Source of the DNA: Quercus robur
Lineage: Eukaryota; Streptophyta; Magnoliopsida; Fagales; Fagaceae
DNA: 64,000 nt
Reading direction: 5' to 3'
NCBI RefSeq assembly: GCF_932294415.1
Contig: NC_065542.1
Location: 389,501 to 453,500, forward strand
Part shown: one piece after another, positions 38,200 to 50,689 of the stretch
Position numbering within the stretch: the first letter of the stretch is position 1
Layout of the letters: every line of letters begins with the position of its first letter
Program-made: the position numbers and the translations under genes
The notes under the pieces: model-generated
The model's input: the letters and a program-made list of their open reading frames with translations, nothing else
What the model was told of the DNA's origin: nothing
Database searches by the model: none

Positions 38200-38458
38200 A
38201 CGCTCGAAAATCCATTTACATAGAACCAAACACAGCCTAAATTGCAATAGTATTTTATTTATTTATTTATTTATTTATTTTATTTAGAGTGAAATTGCAA
38301 TAGTAACTAGCAAGTAACAAAATGAATTATTGAAAAAAAAAAGAAAACTAATAACGTACCGCTCAAATAGTAAATACAGTCCCAAAATAAAAATCAGAGT
38401 GTCAGAGTTTATCCTTCGAAAGAAAATCGGTCTGAGACTGAGAGTAAAGTGTTTGAAA
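38200..38458 (+). promoter_or_regulatory. WHY2 upstream region, abutting the MULE end
   Basis: Only 259 bp separate the MULE target duplication from the WHY2 start codon. It holds a (TTTA)n tract at about 38254-38284 and an A run at 38333-38343. No TATA box or named element is clear. The core promoter must lie here, in the MULE end, or both. Confidence 0.5.
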
Positions 38459-39548
38459 ATGATGAAGCTAGCGCGCCTTTTACCTTCCAGGTATCAATTT
38501 CTTCAAGACTACTAAATCTTACTTTCAATCCAAACCTTTGTTTCTTTGTTTTCCAAACTCACACTCATTTCTACTTGTAGTTGTACTACCCTCTTTGTCT
38601 TTTCGTTCTTGTTTGCCCACCGCACCGATTATCTAAACAACATTCAAAAATTCAAGCTTTCGGTGTCCCGGAATTGGGATTTTCGTTCGCCAAAATCATC
38701 CACTCCGATTACCCCTAATAGTAATATAAACAAAATTTTGTTCATTTTTTGGGTGGTCAAGATTGTAACTTCTGATGCCTGTGCTTTCTCTATTGTGAAC
38801 TTTTATGATGCTATAGCCATTACTAGCTATACATGGTCACTGTTTCTATTTGGGTAATATGAATTCTAAAGTTTTGTAATGCTGTATGGCTATTTAGCTA
38901 TACATGGTCTAGATTGTAACTTCATTTATTTTCATTCCACACCTCGAAACTGAGTGAATGGTTAATTTTAGGTACTAATTGTTGTGTTCTTTCTAGTAGC
39001 AAGAGGCTTGCACGTTGTGGTTTCTCACATTTTTAGTTGAAATGAGGAAGAATAATAAGGGGGGTAAATAATTTTTATTGCACCTTGATTTTGATTTTGC
39101 TAGTGTAAAATTTAATCACTTTATTATGATTGAATCCATTCCACTAAAGATACATGTTGGGGCATCGCCTACTAGCAATGCTGCATAGAATGGTGTAAAT
39201 GTGGTCTATCCTGGTTAGTCCATTGAAAATCCATAACAGACCTCAAAATTTTGGGACCAAGACTTGGTTGTTATTATTGTTGATGTAGATCCCTAATCTT
39301 GGGTATTCAAATTTTCTTTGTACCATGTTAAATTGTTCTTATGGTTGGTAGGCTATAATTGCTTTCCATTACATATACGCCTTAAGTAATAGGTACCTTG
39401 CATTGTGTGAATGCTGTGTCTTTTGCATGAAAACGCTCTTTTTCATGGGTAATAGTTGTTCATTTATTTATTTTTTTTTTGTGGGACTTAAAATGGCTTT
39501 ATTGATAGTTTGTTACAAGAATTTGATTTTGTTTTGAACCACAACCCC

Positions 39549-39579
<31 letters not shown>

Positions 39580-42514
39580 AAAAAAAAACTATTGCAATAA
39601 AATTAGTTATCTTTTTAATTTAGCTGCCATTATATCTTAGTAATTTCACTAACTTTGACACATGTAAGCTGCAGTCTTGAGTTAAACGCATAAATCTTCC
39701 ATAAATACTCTTTCCATTTATTAACCACAGGAGCCAGTTGTCTGAAAAACTGTTATATGGGAAAGCTGGTGATGTTAAAGATGCTTCACGGTTGTATGCT
39801 TTTACATCTCGGGCTGGGATATCAAATGCTAGAGAGAATTCTGCTGCTAAAGGTTCTAATTCATTTATGTGGAATACTTTCAAGATTTTGTTCATTTATT
39901 TATTTTATTTTTTGTTGTTGTTTTTTTTTTTTTTTTTTTTTGGTTTTTTAAATCAAATGATTGATTATGGTCTGATCATCCTTGTTCATTGGGAACTAAA
40001 CCTGCAGGATATATTGCAGATCGAATATTTGCTCCATATTCGGTTTATAAGGGCAAAGCTGCACTCTCTGTGACTCCTGTTCTCCCAACTTTCACCAAGT
40101 TGGATGTATGATTGTTTTTTTGGTTGCTTTTACAATTATTCAAGTCCTATTTCTGTGGAGTTGAATTATGCCTCTCCTCATTTATATATTTTCTGTTGCA
40201 TAGTCTGGTAGTCTTGTAGTTGATCGCCGCGGTGTCATGATGATGAAGTTCTTACCTGCTATTGGTGAGCGCAAGTATGATAATGAGAAGAGACAGGTAA
40301 CTTTTCTTAGCTTCCCCCCCCTCCCCTTCTTTTTGGTAATTACCCCCTATTTGTTTTGTTGACCTTGGTCAAAGATGAAAATATTTTACAATGACACAAA
40401 TGCAGTGACAACACTCCCAATAACCTCAGTCTCAACCTTTTTCTTATAAGAATAGGAGATGCAATTTAAGATAGAGGTTATTGGCAACTTTTCTTAGTTT
40501 CTTTGTCATTACTTTCTTAATCTACTTATAATTTAGATCCCCAGGTCATTGCACCTTTCACATGGACAAGCAGTAACCAGAATGTCTAATTGTTTAATTG
40601 CCATAATGATTGACACATGGCTAATTTTATGCACCTTTTAGCTGATACATGCTGTTTCTCCATACGGCTTAACTGACCAATTTAGTGGATGTTTTGTAGG
40701 TGTTTGCTTTGTCTCCAACAGAGGTAGGGTCTATGATAAGCTTGGGTCCAAAAGATTCTTGTGAATTCTTTCATGATCCATCAATGCTATCAAGGTTGAC
40801 TTTTTTTCCTCGACATACTACTCTCATGGAAATATTTGTAATCTGTAGACCTAATTTGTGATGGCCAAGAATTATATTGTGATTAAACAAAGTTGTTCAG
40901 ATGGCATCATCTTATTGTTTTGTTGTGCAAGCATCCTTTTTTCTATCTTAATGCCATATGATAAAAAGTACGTGCTTAGTCTTGATGAGCAATTTATGCT
41001 GCAGTAATGCGGGTCAAGTCAGGAAGAGCTTAACAATTAAGGCGCATGCAGATGGTACTGGCTATCTTATTTCTTTGAGTAAGTACTCTTTCTGCTTATA
41101 TTTGCACAGACTTGCTCAAATTCACTTACTCTTTCTGCTTATATTTGATTCCTGAGTTTGTTTTATTTTCTGTTCTTGTTGAAGTGGTGCTAAATCAGTT
41201 TTTGTATCAAAGCTCGTTCTTATACATAATTCTATCTAGATTTGTTAGACTTGATGTTTGTTTATTTATGATTGGAGCTCTGGAGAGCTGCCTCTTATTA
41301 ATATTACCTCTCTAGTGATATTTTGGATTGTATGTTAGAGCAGAAATATGTACATTTTGAAAATAAATTATGTTAGTTTGTGGGATTGGAGAGTGTGTTT
41401 CTGGTAGTTGTTCTAATGGCCATTGATTATGAATCATATCCCTAGAACAACTTTGAAAACTAGGATTCTTTGGGACATTGTTGCAATGTCTAGGGAGGTT
41501 AGGAGTGAGTGAAGCTGATGTGCTGTGATAGACATACTAGGTTCATGCTTTCATATTGAGATTTGATTTGGCTACAAATGATAAGTGGATTTATACTCAA
41601 CTACAGAAGTTTTGAGATATATTTTTTTGACATATTGTTTGCCTGAGTTTATTAGTTCCACAGTTTCCTTTTGAATTATTAACCTTTTTTATTTTTTCCC
41701 AATTATTTATGTGCTTCTTTTTTGGCAGATGTTGTCAACAATATTCTTAAAACCAAAGAGTTCTTCACTGTTCCTGTCACAACTGCCGAATTTGCAGTGA
41801 TGAAGACAGCTTGCAGCGTATGACCAAATAAAAACTTTATCCACTTTACCCTTTCCTTCAGTTTGTATTTTTATTCAGTTAATTGAAATCATGGCAATAG
41901 GAAAATCTTTTATAGGATAATAGTGATCATCGAATTCATGACAGCTGGTGTGACGTTCACTGCATTGAAATAAATTTATCACCATCTTTAGTGAAATAGA
42001 CAAAGTTACCTATTGGTTACTACATGCGCACATGAAGAAATGGTTTGTGAAGTTTGGCAACTAGTGAAACTCAGTACTTGTGAAGCATTGTGCAACCATT
42101 GGTTCTCATAATTCATAATATGGATTAAGTGGGAGAAATGTAGGAAAAGGTTGTATCATAATGATGAAAACACTCTGAAGATAGTAATTCCAATCCTCAA
42201 TGGTGGGATTAATTCCTTAGATCTGGACATAAGTACATTATTTATTGATATAGGTCAAACTCACTTACTCATCAATAGGTATTAATTTTTATTTTTAAAT
42301 GCTGAGTGAGGTTTTAAATCATTTAGAAGCATTTCTTCCCATGTAATTAACCTCTTGAGGTCAACATTCACTTTGATTTGTTTTGCAGTTTGCTTTGCCC
42401 CACATCTTGGGTTGGGACCGGTTAACTAATAATCCTTCAAGAGACTCAAGACGCACAGTGGGGCTCCCATCAAAGGTGGATCCACAATTTTTGGATTCGG
42501 AGTGGGACAAATGA
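38459..42514 (+). CDS. WHY2: WHIRLY2, mitochondrial ssDNA-binding protein
   Basis: Eight exons (38459-38490, 39731-39852, 40008-40105, 40204-40296, 40700-40794, 41005-41078, 41729-41817, 42389-42514) join in phase into 242 residues. The Whirly domain is clear: [17 protein letters not shown] with the family ssDNA-binding KGKAAL motif at residues 66-71, then [60 protein letters not shown] and a C-terminal LDSEWDK acidic-aromatic tail. The first ~50 residues ([11 protein letters not shown]...) are rich in Arg, Ser, Ala and Leu and fit a mitochondrial targeting peptide. This favours WHY2 over the plastid WHY1/WHY3, as does overall similarity to Arabidopsis WHY2. The family binds single-stranded organelle DNA as tetramers and limits microhomology-mediated rearrangement. 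Two adjacent ATGs start the frame; the first is used. All splice sites are canonical. Confidence 0.95.
39545..39588. repeat. Poly(C)/poly(A) junction
   Basis: About 25 C followed directly by about 19 A, in intron 1 of WHY2. Such junctions are hard to sequence, so the exact lengths may be unreliable. Confidence 0.85.
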
Positions 42515-43259
42515 AGTCATGACTGCTGGATCAACAACTTTTGGATTTAGAATGATGTTCCAATTGCCATTTGTAATGTTGTCCCTGTGCATCGGTCATC
42601 AATTCGGAAAAGATTGTTTTGTGGGCTTTGCCAAAACTGTGTGCCTTTATTATGTAGACTTCTTGTATTCTATAACTAAAGACTTCCTTTTCTGTCTTTC
42701 CGAATGAAATTCGTAGTAGTAAAGAAAAAGAGGATTGGCATGAAAAGAGACGCTATTATGTTAAATTTTAAATTTTAAGTGTGTTAAATTCCTAGTGCTG
42801 CCACCTGCTAATCCTATACATGGCCAACAAATATTTGCTGTATTCCACTTATGTGTATGTGCCTTGAGAGGAACTTGTACAATATTTGCTTGAATGCGTG
42901 AATAACTTTCTGTATGCAATATACATAGTAAAAACTAAAAAGTAATCTAAGCCCAGAATCTGGCTTTTTTTTGGGTACTGAACGAAACTTGCTAGAAGAT
43001 TAGAAGTAGGAACAAAATAGGGTGTTTTTTGATCACCGGATGCGGGGCTGCTCTACCCAATCAAATGGTAGTGCATTAGTATTTGTTTTCCTTACCCGAC
43101 CCAATTCATTGGTGCCCTACCATACCCAGTTCCCTTTACGGATACTGGGCCACCAAGTTAGAAAGGTCCATATAGACCAATTCACACTGGCCCAACACCC
43201 ACCCCGCCGGCCCGGCATATAGTCCAAAAGCCACACTCTCTTTCAAACGAAACGCAGCT
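42515..43259. other. WHY2 3' UTR and WHY2-TAD3 spacer
   Basis: The first ~190 bases are presumably the WHY2 3' UTR (AATGAAAT near 42704). The rest contains no gene. From about 43080 the sequence becomes GC-richer, with CTGGGCCAC and TGGCCCAACA motifs. These are site-II-like elements typical of plant housekeeping promoters, and they probably belong to TAD3. Confidence 0.55.
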
Positions 43260-43469
43260 ACCCTCAACTGTCACTGCCTTCTCTCCCATATAGCTTTCCA
43301 CCATTGCCCGTCAGTCTACTTTTGTTTTCCAGTGTGGTGTTTTCTGAAGTTAGGGTTTGAAAGAGCCTAACCCGCTCTCTCTTCCATTTGTTTTTTCTCT
43401 CGCCTCTTCCAATCTCCCAAATGTTCAGTTGTTGCCTTGCCGCTAGCTTCTAAGACAGACCCAAGCAAG
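43260..43469 (+). other. Probable 5' UTR exon of TAD3 with a short upstream ORF
   Basis: The stretch ends at CAAG before a strong donor GTGAGT at 43470, and a good acceptor (TTGTGCAG) lies at 44165-44172 just ahead of the coding start. This suggests a 5' UTR intron of about 700 bp. Within the putative leader is a 10-codon upstream ORF (43421-43453, MFSCCLAASF). The transcription start is not determined. Confidence 0.45.
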
Positions 43470-44195
43470 GTGAGTGTTTCTTCTTCTTTATTTTAACTGT
43501 TTCAATTGCTTTTGTGAGTTCGTTTGGTTGTCTTTTTTTTTCAAAGAGCAGTAAATGGAATAATACACTAAACCAGAAGAAAAAGAAATAGAAGGAAAGA
43601 GAAATTGAGATTGATCAACTTCTCTATTATTCTATCTTCATCTATTTATAATACTCTTTATCAATACAACTCATATAACAGTAGCTAAAACTAACTCTGA
43701 GATTTTCAACATTTGCTTTATCATTTTTTGAACAAATATTTCTCTCTCTCTTTTCCCCTTTTCTATTGATATCAGTTTCTGTTTAATATATTTGTAGAAA
43801 AGGCTTGGTTATGAAACAATGCTATGAGGTGATGTTAACAATTATAACATACTGTATGAATTGAACTCTATTACAGCTACGCCTCCATAGAAACTTTTGT
43901 TAATAGTAAAAGAACGAAGAAACATAATGGAAAACTTTCATTTATTATATATTTCGTTCTTCTGCCATTTTTGCAATAGTTGATAATGATATTGTTCAAT
44001 TTCCTTTAATCAAACATCATTCCAGTTTTTGAGTATGCTGTTGCTGAGCCATATTATGAGTTAGAAGGTTAGCCTATTCATTTTGAAGTGCTAAAATTCC
44101 TAAATTTAAATTTTATTATTTTGATTTATCCTTCTTCTAGTTCTAGTTCAAATTCTAGTTGGTATTGTGCAGAAGAGCTCCCAACAATTTGGGAA

Positions 44196-47100
44196 ATGAA
44201 GAAGAATGACACAAATAGAGATAGAGATAGAGATAGGTGGCAAATCCTCTACATTCCAGACAAGCCCCCCATACCGCCCAACCAACAACAACCCACTGGT
44301 TACTTTACTTTGCCAATCCCCCCATTCATACATACTACTCTGTCTCTATCTCTGCTTTTATTATTCAATATGATACATACATTCAATCTTTATCTTCCAT
44401 AAACTTATATTTCGTGTTTCTTTGTATGCATGTATAGTGAATGTTTTTGCTTCAATCATTGACCCAAAGCTTGCTAACACTCTTATAAGGTTAGTTACTT
44501 TCTAATTTGCGCTGTTTTGTTCTTTGTAATCCAAATGTTACATTCTAGAATATGGACAACATGGGCTGATACAAAAATAAACACCATTCTTATACCATAA
44601 TATATAGTTGTGAATTGTATTTAATAAAATTTTGTGTGGAATTTTTGCTAGGCGATTAAATCAGATAGCACCACTAGAAAATCTCCGCCATGTGAAGCGG
44701 ATCCGCAAAAAGCAGCTCGAAGGAGGTATTTATTTATGCAATGCTTATATATATATATATATATATTTATTTATTTACTTCAATGTCTTCAGAATATAAT
44801 GGTGAAATGTAACTGACTTGATAGGGAAAACTGAGTTATTAGTCATCTTATGTCTAGCATCTGAAAATGACAGTCACTTGGACACCATGCAACATGATGT
44901 TCGAGAGCTTGTCAATTCCTACCAGTTGAGTGCTTTTATTACAAAAGTGGGTCTTCTTTTTCTGTTTTATCAATTTCTATATCAATGCTCGTTTACAATT
45001 ATTTTTACTGAAAAATAACTTTATATATATATATATATATAGTACTCAAGTCTAGTTAAGACTAATATGTTTTAATCTTCAATTTAATCTTTTAGGTTTG
45101 CAAATTTCCCGCATCATCAAAAGAAGAGTGGGAAGAACAATGCAAGCTTTGGCCAACGTCATATCATCCACCAACCTAGTAAGCCCTTTGCTATAATATT
45201 AACATTTTTGTTCAAAGGTATTTGGTCATGCATTTTAGTTATCCTAGTATGGTGCTTGATGACATAGGTGAATGTTACATGAAATTAATAATTATTTTCT
45301 AGTTTAGCATTTGGCATAGGCTTCATTGATAATTTTTTTATCTTCTTTTTAGGTATAATCTTGGGATATCTCTATCGATATATGCATATATAACACACAC
45401 ACACACACATTCAAGTAACATCCTGATTTGCTTCTGCTATTGGTTTTTTCTTTCAAGTACAGCAATATTGATGGCATTACTGGATTTAATGAAGAGGACT
45501 CACAATCAGTTTTCAGCTTCATGAGATTTGCTGTTGAGTTGGCAAAATCTGGTGATGGCTTGGTATATTACTCATCTTTTCTTAAATATATGTGTCTTAG
45601 GGATGATTTGACTTTAATAGATTGGGTTATTCAACTGAATCCATTCCCATTAGTTGAGTAAGTTACCTGTTCCACTACTTGACTAAGCATAAGCTCATAG
45701 CGTTCAAGTTAAGACTAATTTCTCATTTGGTTTTCTCTAGCCAAGTTAAACTGGGGTAGGATTGTTTATTATACTTGGTTTTATTATTAAAAAAAAAAAA
45801 TTTTGGGGTAGCATAATTTGTTTTAATTGGGGCTATATTGGTCATGTAATCTAGTATAGGAGTTCAATGCCTACATCTTTGTCAGCTGAGAAGCAAAACT
45901 TTTTAAATTATAAAACTTGTACTCAAGACAGTCGTAATGTCTTACCTTCTTTAAGTGGTGCGGACTGATGGGTTGGGAGTATATTAGACAATAACTCTGT
46001 ATTACATGGAAATGGGTTTATGTCCATAAAAAGGTTGTTTAAGTATATAAAATGGGAGTATATAGACAATAAATAGATACAAAATTTGAGTTGGGTTGGG
46101 TTGCTCGAGCTCTTAACCTATGTCTCACTCAGTAAATCTTATATTTAATGGTTTGTAATATGCTTATCATGGATCTTGAGTTTATTCAATTGATGCATCA
46201 GATTAGTTTGATGAGGTGGAGAATTTCCAAGTTGAGCAGTCTCCTCCTAGGTAGAGAGTGAGAATGTGAGATGAGCTTATTTCTTTTTGGTTGGGTTCTT
46301 AATGTAGTTAGTCTAGTCTAAAAATGGCAAAAGTGGGGCATCACATATCCTGGTGGGTAAGAGATGTGGTTAACACAATGGGGATTTGAAAATAGGTAAC
46401 TGTACTTAAAAAGAGAGATAAAGCAGACTGTATTTGAAGATGTATGACACCTTAGGAATTAATCCCAGTCAATCTTTACAGTGCTTCAAAATCATCAAGA
46501 GTACAAATCATCATAGCCTCACCACTGGCTGAGGCTATGATCAATTTTTTATATATTTATCTTCCTGTTTTGCTCTGCTTTGCAGGTAACTAATGCTGCG
46601 GTGATAGTGGATCCTTCAGTTAAGAAAGTGATTGCAAGTGCATGTGATGAAATTTGCTCTTGGAATATTCCCACTAACAATCAAACCAGCTCCTTTAAAG
46701 TGCCAGATACCTGCATTTCTCATTCCAATTCCAATAGAATAATAACCCATGACACTATACCTTCAAATGGTTCCACCAGCGAACTCAAACAATTATGTAC
46801 CGGTGCCTCTTGTTTATACCCTTGGCGGTGGTCTGAGCAAGAATTATATATGCCAAATTCTTCTTGTTGGCACCCTCTACGACATGCTGCTATTGTAGCG
46901 ATTGAATGCTCTGCTGCTAGAGATAGGCAACTTTTCCCTGATTTGGGTGACAATGAAGATAAGTCTTTTGAATTGGATCATATGCATTCTTCCACCAGCT
47001 CTCCAGCAAAAAGACAAAAAGTCAATCTTGAAAATGTGAGTTACCTTTATCTCTGTTTGGACTGTAGAACTTTCTATTGGGCCAATTTTAGGATCCACTA

Positions 47101-48941
47101 AATAGGGCTGCTCCAGGCAAAACATATACAGAGTGCACTTAGTATTTGTTGCTGTGCCTTATATACTTATAATACATATCTATTGTGGTTTTAAAAAGAG
47201 GGTTTTTAAACAAAAAGAAATCTTCTGAATTGTATTGGGTTTGAAATACCATGTTTATGGATTTTTTTTGAAAACAAAGAGAAAGCTATCATCTTCCGTA
47301 TGGAACAATTCATGCTATTTTATAAGTTTTTTATTTTATTTTTCTCTTGGGTGGATTTTGTAGTTTCCTGAAAGGTCCTCCAATACCTTTGCATTTATAA
47401 GATATTTTAAACTATTACTGTATGAGGGGCCTGTCATTGTTAGAACTGTGTTATCTGCTTCCACAGCAGGTAGAACTGTGGAAACAGAACTTCTGAGGCA
47501 CTAGGGAGCATCATTTCCGTTGAATAAATTTTTTATATGTTTCTTTTGAAGATTCATAGTGTTAAATGCTATATGTCAGCAAATATTACACTATTTCAGG
47601 TTGAGGACACTGAGAAACTGGATACTCTTACTGAAGGTTGTCATCCTGTAGCAGCCAGACCTTATCTATGTACTGGGTATGACATCTACCTTGTTTGGGA
47701 GCCATGTACAATGTAAGTTTGCTAGACACAAGAAACCTTCCCTCTTTTTTTGGTCATATTTTATTTTCTCAAAAGTAAGATAGCTTTTTGTAGCTTTTAA
47801 GACTTTACAACTCCACTAAGAGTAGTATGGTTTGTTCTAAGGGTTATATAAGATAGCTCTTGGTTGTTTTGTTATCAAGTATCAGCTGCTTGGATATGGA
47901 TTAATGTGAGTGCATTACCTACTGTTTGGTATCTTTTGTTGGTAAAATGAATATTTGTCTCTATTACTTGTGCAATCTATCTATGCTGTCAGCAAAGGAC
48001 GTGGCACTGCTCTCAATCAATTGCTTTATGCTGCTCAATGGGTTGGAAATTAAATTTAGTTGATAGATATGGATACAACTAATCATAAGTACTTGAGTGT
48101 CTTAGGCTGTTATCCATTTTTTTGATTTCTCACTTTTGGTTGAGTCTTGTGATACTTTGTGAAAGCAGCCTAAGCATAATTCATTTTGGCCTGCTTGACA
48201 TCTGAATGTTGTGAGTATTATTCATCATCTTCTAGCCTTATTGGCTCAAACAGAAGTTTGCAAGTATTAAACATCATCTTTTAGCCTTTTTGGTTCAAGC
48301 AGAAGGTTGCAATTGAGATAAGTTGGTTATAAGTTGCTCAGGCTCAGGTCATTCTGGCTGATGAAACAAGTTTTTCTTCTTTTGAGTTCTCTTGATATCA
48401 TTTCTTGACTCTATCCCCCACCTTAAAAAAAGACAATAATTCTCGCAGCATTGTTACAAAATCTCTTCTACATTTTGTTCTCTGGACTCTAACAAAAGTG
48501 ATGGAAAGAATCTACACCAAATTTTTTGAAAGAAGACTTTGTTTACATTAATGCTGGACATTATGTGATTTAAAGGTCTCCAATGAAAGTTCCGACTGAT
48601 AATATGTACGCATTAAGATTTCAGTTCTAATCATATCATCATTGTCAGAAAATGATTATTGATTCACTCTACCAAAGTCTTTGTATAGTTTTATGTATTG
48701 CTTGATTTTTTTTTTCTTCTTTCAAAGATATCCAATTTCTGATACCTTGCCTCTTATCTGTAATAGGTGTGCAATGGCACTTGTCCATCAACGAATTAGG
48801 CGCATTTTTTATGCTTTCCCAAATCCTAATGCTGGTGCCTTGGGCAGTGTTCACAGATTGCAGGGAGAAAAAAGCTTAAATCATCACTACGCCGTTTTCA
48901 GGGTCTTGTTGCCTGAAGAGGTGTTAAGTGTGGAATTATAA
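44196..48941 (+). CDS. TAD3: tRNA-specific adenosine deaminase subunit TAD3
   Basis: Nine coding exons (44196-44298, 44438-44489, 44652-44725, 44825-44946, 45096-45178, 45463-45562, 46586-47035, 47600-47712, 48767-48941) join in phase into 423 residues. Recognition blocks are YIPDKPPIPPN, KEEWEEQCKLWPTSYHPPTY, YNIDGITGFNEEDSQSV, VTNAAVIVDPSVKKVIASAC, WWEP-type zinc site LVWEPCTMCAMALVHQR and GALGSVHRLQGEKSLNHHYA. The deaminase zinc motif reads HAAIVA (HPLRHAAIVAIE) where the catalytic subunit has HAE. The proton-shuttling glutamate is therefore replaced, as is normal for TAD3/ADAT3. With TAD2 the family converts adenosine 34 to inosine at the wobble position of tRNAs. The large 450-nt exon holds a variable linker and a possible basic stretch (AKRQKV). 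The start ATG at 44196 follows the acceptor at 44172; an Arg/Asp repeat (RDRDRDR) follows it. Confidence 0.95.
48209..48311. repeat. Short tandem duplication in TAD3 intron
   Basis: Two adjacent copies share CATCATCTT(C/T)TAGCCTT(A/T)TTGG(C/T)TCAA(A/G)CAGAAG. They differ at several positions and lie in the last intron of TAD3. No target duplication or transposon end was seen. Confidence 0.6.
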
Positions 48942-50689
48942 CAAAATTTTATCTCTTGTTAGTTAACAAGTATGTGGAGGTCCTGATGATGCTAGGGACG
49001 CACCAGCATTGAGGTTCCTCATACCTGCCCAATGAGATGAATGTGATTTATTGCCTCATTTTTAGTATTTTATTTTTGTGCTAAGTTAAAAGAAGGCCCT
49101 TGGATACTGATATGCATCTTTTCTTTATATGCAGTCAGTTTTGTTTTACATGTAAACCAATTTTTATTCTTCTCAGTTTTGTTTAGCATGTAGACCATAA
49201 AATCTTAGAACATATAATGAAGAATGTCAGGCAGAATACAATCATGGCAGAGTTTCTTTTAAGCAATCACCAGAATGATGAAGATATAACTATAAGCAGG
49301 CCGTAAGGCTTTGCATGAGTCAGGCTTCATTGTGTTTTACGGTTGTAATTAACGAAAAACAGTCATTAAAAATTTGGAAAATCAAACACTGTACAAACAG
49401 TGAAAATTTCTAATGCATTGTTTTATGACTAGAGAGTAAACGTTACTTGTTAGCTGTTAATTTAGAGAAATCTTTAGAGGCAATATATTTAATACTTGTG
49501 AAATTGGTTCTTGTGCGGAGAAAACATCTAATGAATAACTTGTCATGCCTGCCAATTAGTTAGCACAAAATAGAACCATGCAAAGCTTTTCTATAAGGTG
49601 GTATTATATGTATCTAATGAGAGAGTGGATACATGTTTCGGATATAATGCAGGATAGATTTTCTCGCTCTCTAATACTTGTTTCTATTTATACTTGTAAA
49701 TACTTGTAAGCTGTAATATTAGGAGTCCACAACACTTTATGTGGATTTCTTTCTTCTTTTGAATATGGATTTTCTCTTTTGAATAAAACAAGGTGAAGGA
49801 GAAATATATTGCACGTACAACTTGGGCAAGAAAAACCCAAAATAACATGGAGGGATTACCTCCATCTAAAAAAGACAAGATTTAGCCATTTGGCAATAAA
49901 TGCCAATCTAAATTGAACTTTATGACAAAAGACGTGAGTTAAAAAAAATTATTAGTTTTATTATTAGCTCAATGAAATGAATAGCAAAATTTGGACCGCT
50001 AAAGTATGAAGTCGATGGCGTGCCTCCTTTCTAGGAAATACGAAGTCTTACAAATTTGGTATATTGTTTTGGTCCAACTTAGCTGAAAACCTTTATAATC
50101 TTATATGACATGAATTTATATAAGGACACCTATAATTCTTTGATGTATGTTTTTGCAGATGATATAATTTTAGTAGATAAAATCAGATTTGGATAAATGC
50201 GTGCGTGTCAACTCAAAATCACAATCCCAATAGTAAGATGGTACGATTCCTAGAGATATTTATTAAAAAAAAAAAAAATTCGCATAAATAAGCTCACTGT
50301 AAATAGGAACAATGGACGAAGTGGTTAGCAGGCACACACAAACGCAATACTATTTAATGATTTTATAATACCACCCCGGCCTTAGTTTATGATTTTATAA
50401 CAAATCAATGAAAGTCAGAAAGTGGTGCAAAAAATAAACTGCATGATTATTAAGCAAACAGATGCTGCCACTGAAATTTACGTAATTCAATTTATATATA
50501 TACACACACTTTCTGACACATAAAATTTATATATATAAATTTGTGTGTCATACTGAAATTATATGTGTGTGACACATATAATTTCAATTCATATAAAATA
50601 AAACCAGCACATATAGCTACGTATAAAACACGGTTAACAAATTAACAATTTCCAAACTCCAAAGTGGTGCAATATATGTGTGTAAGGGG
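48942..50689. other. TAD3 3' UTR and intergenic DNA
   Basis: No gene is visible after the TAD3 stop. Near 50500-50600 there are overlapping inverted repeats built on ATATATAAATT and TGTGTGTGACACATA. The remainder is AT-rich with no recognisable element ends. Confidence 0.55.
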
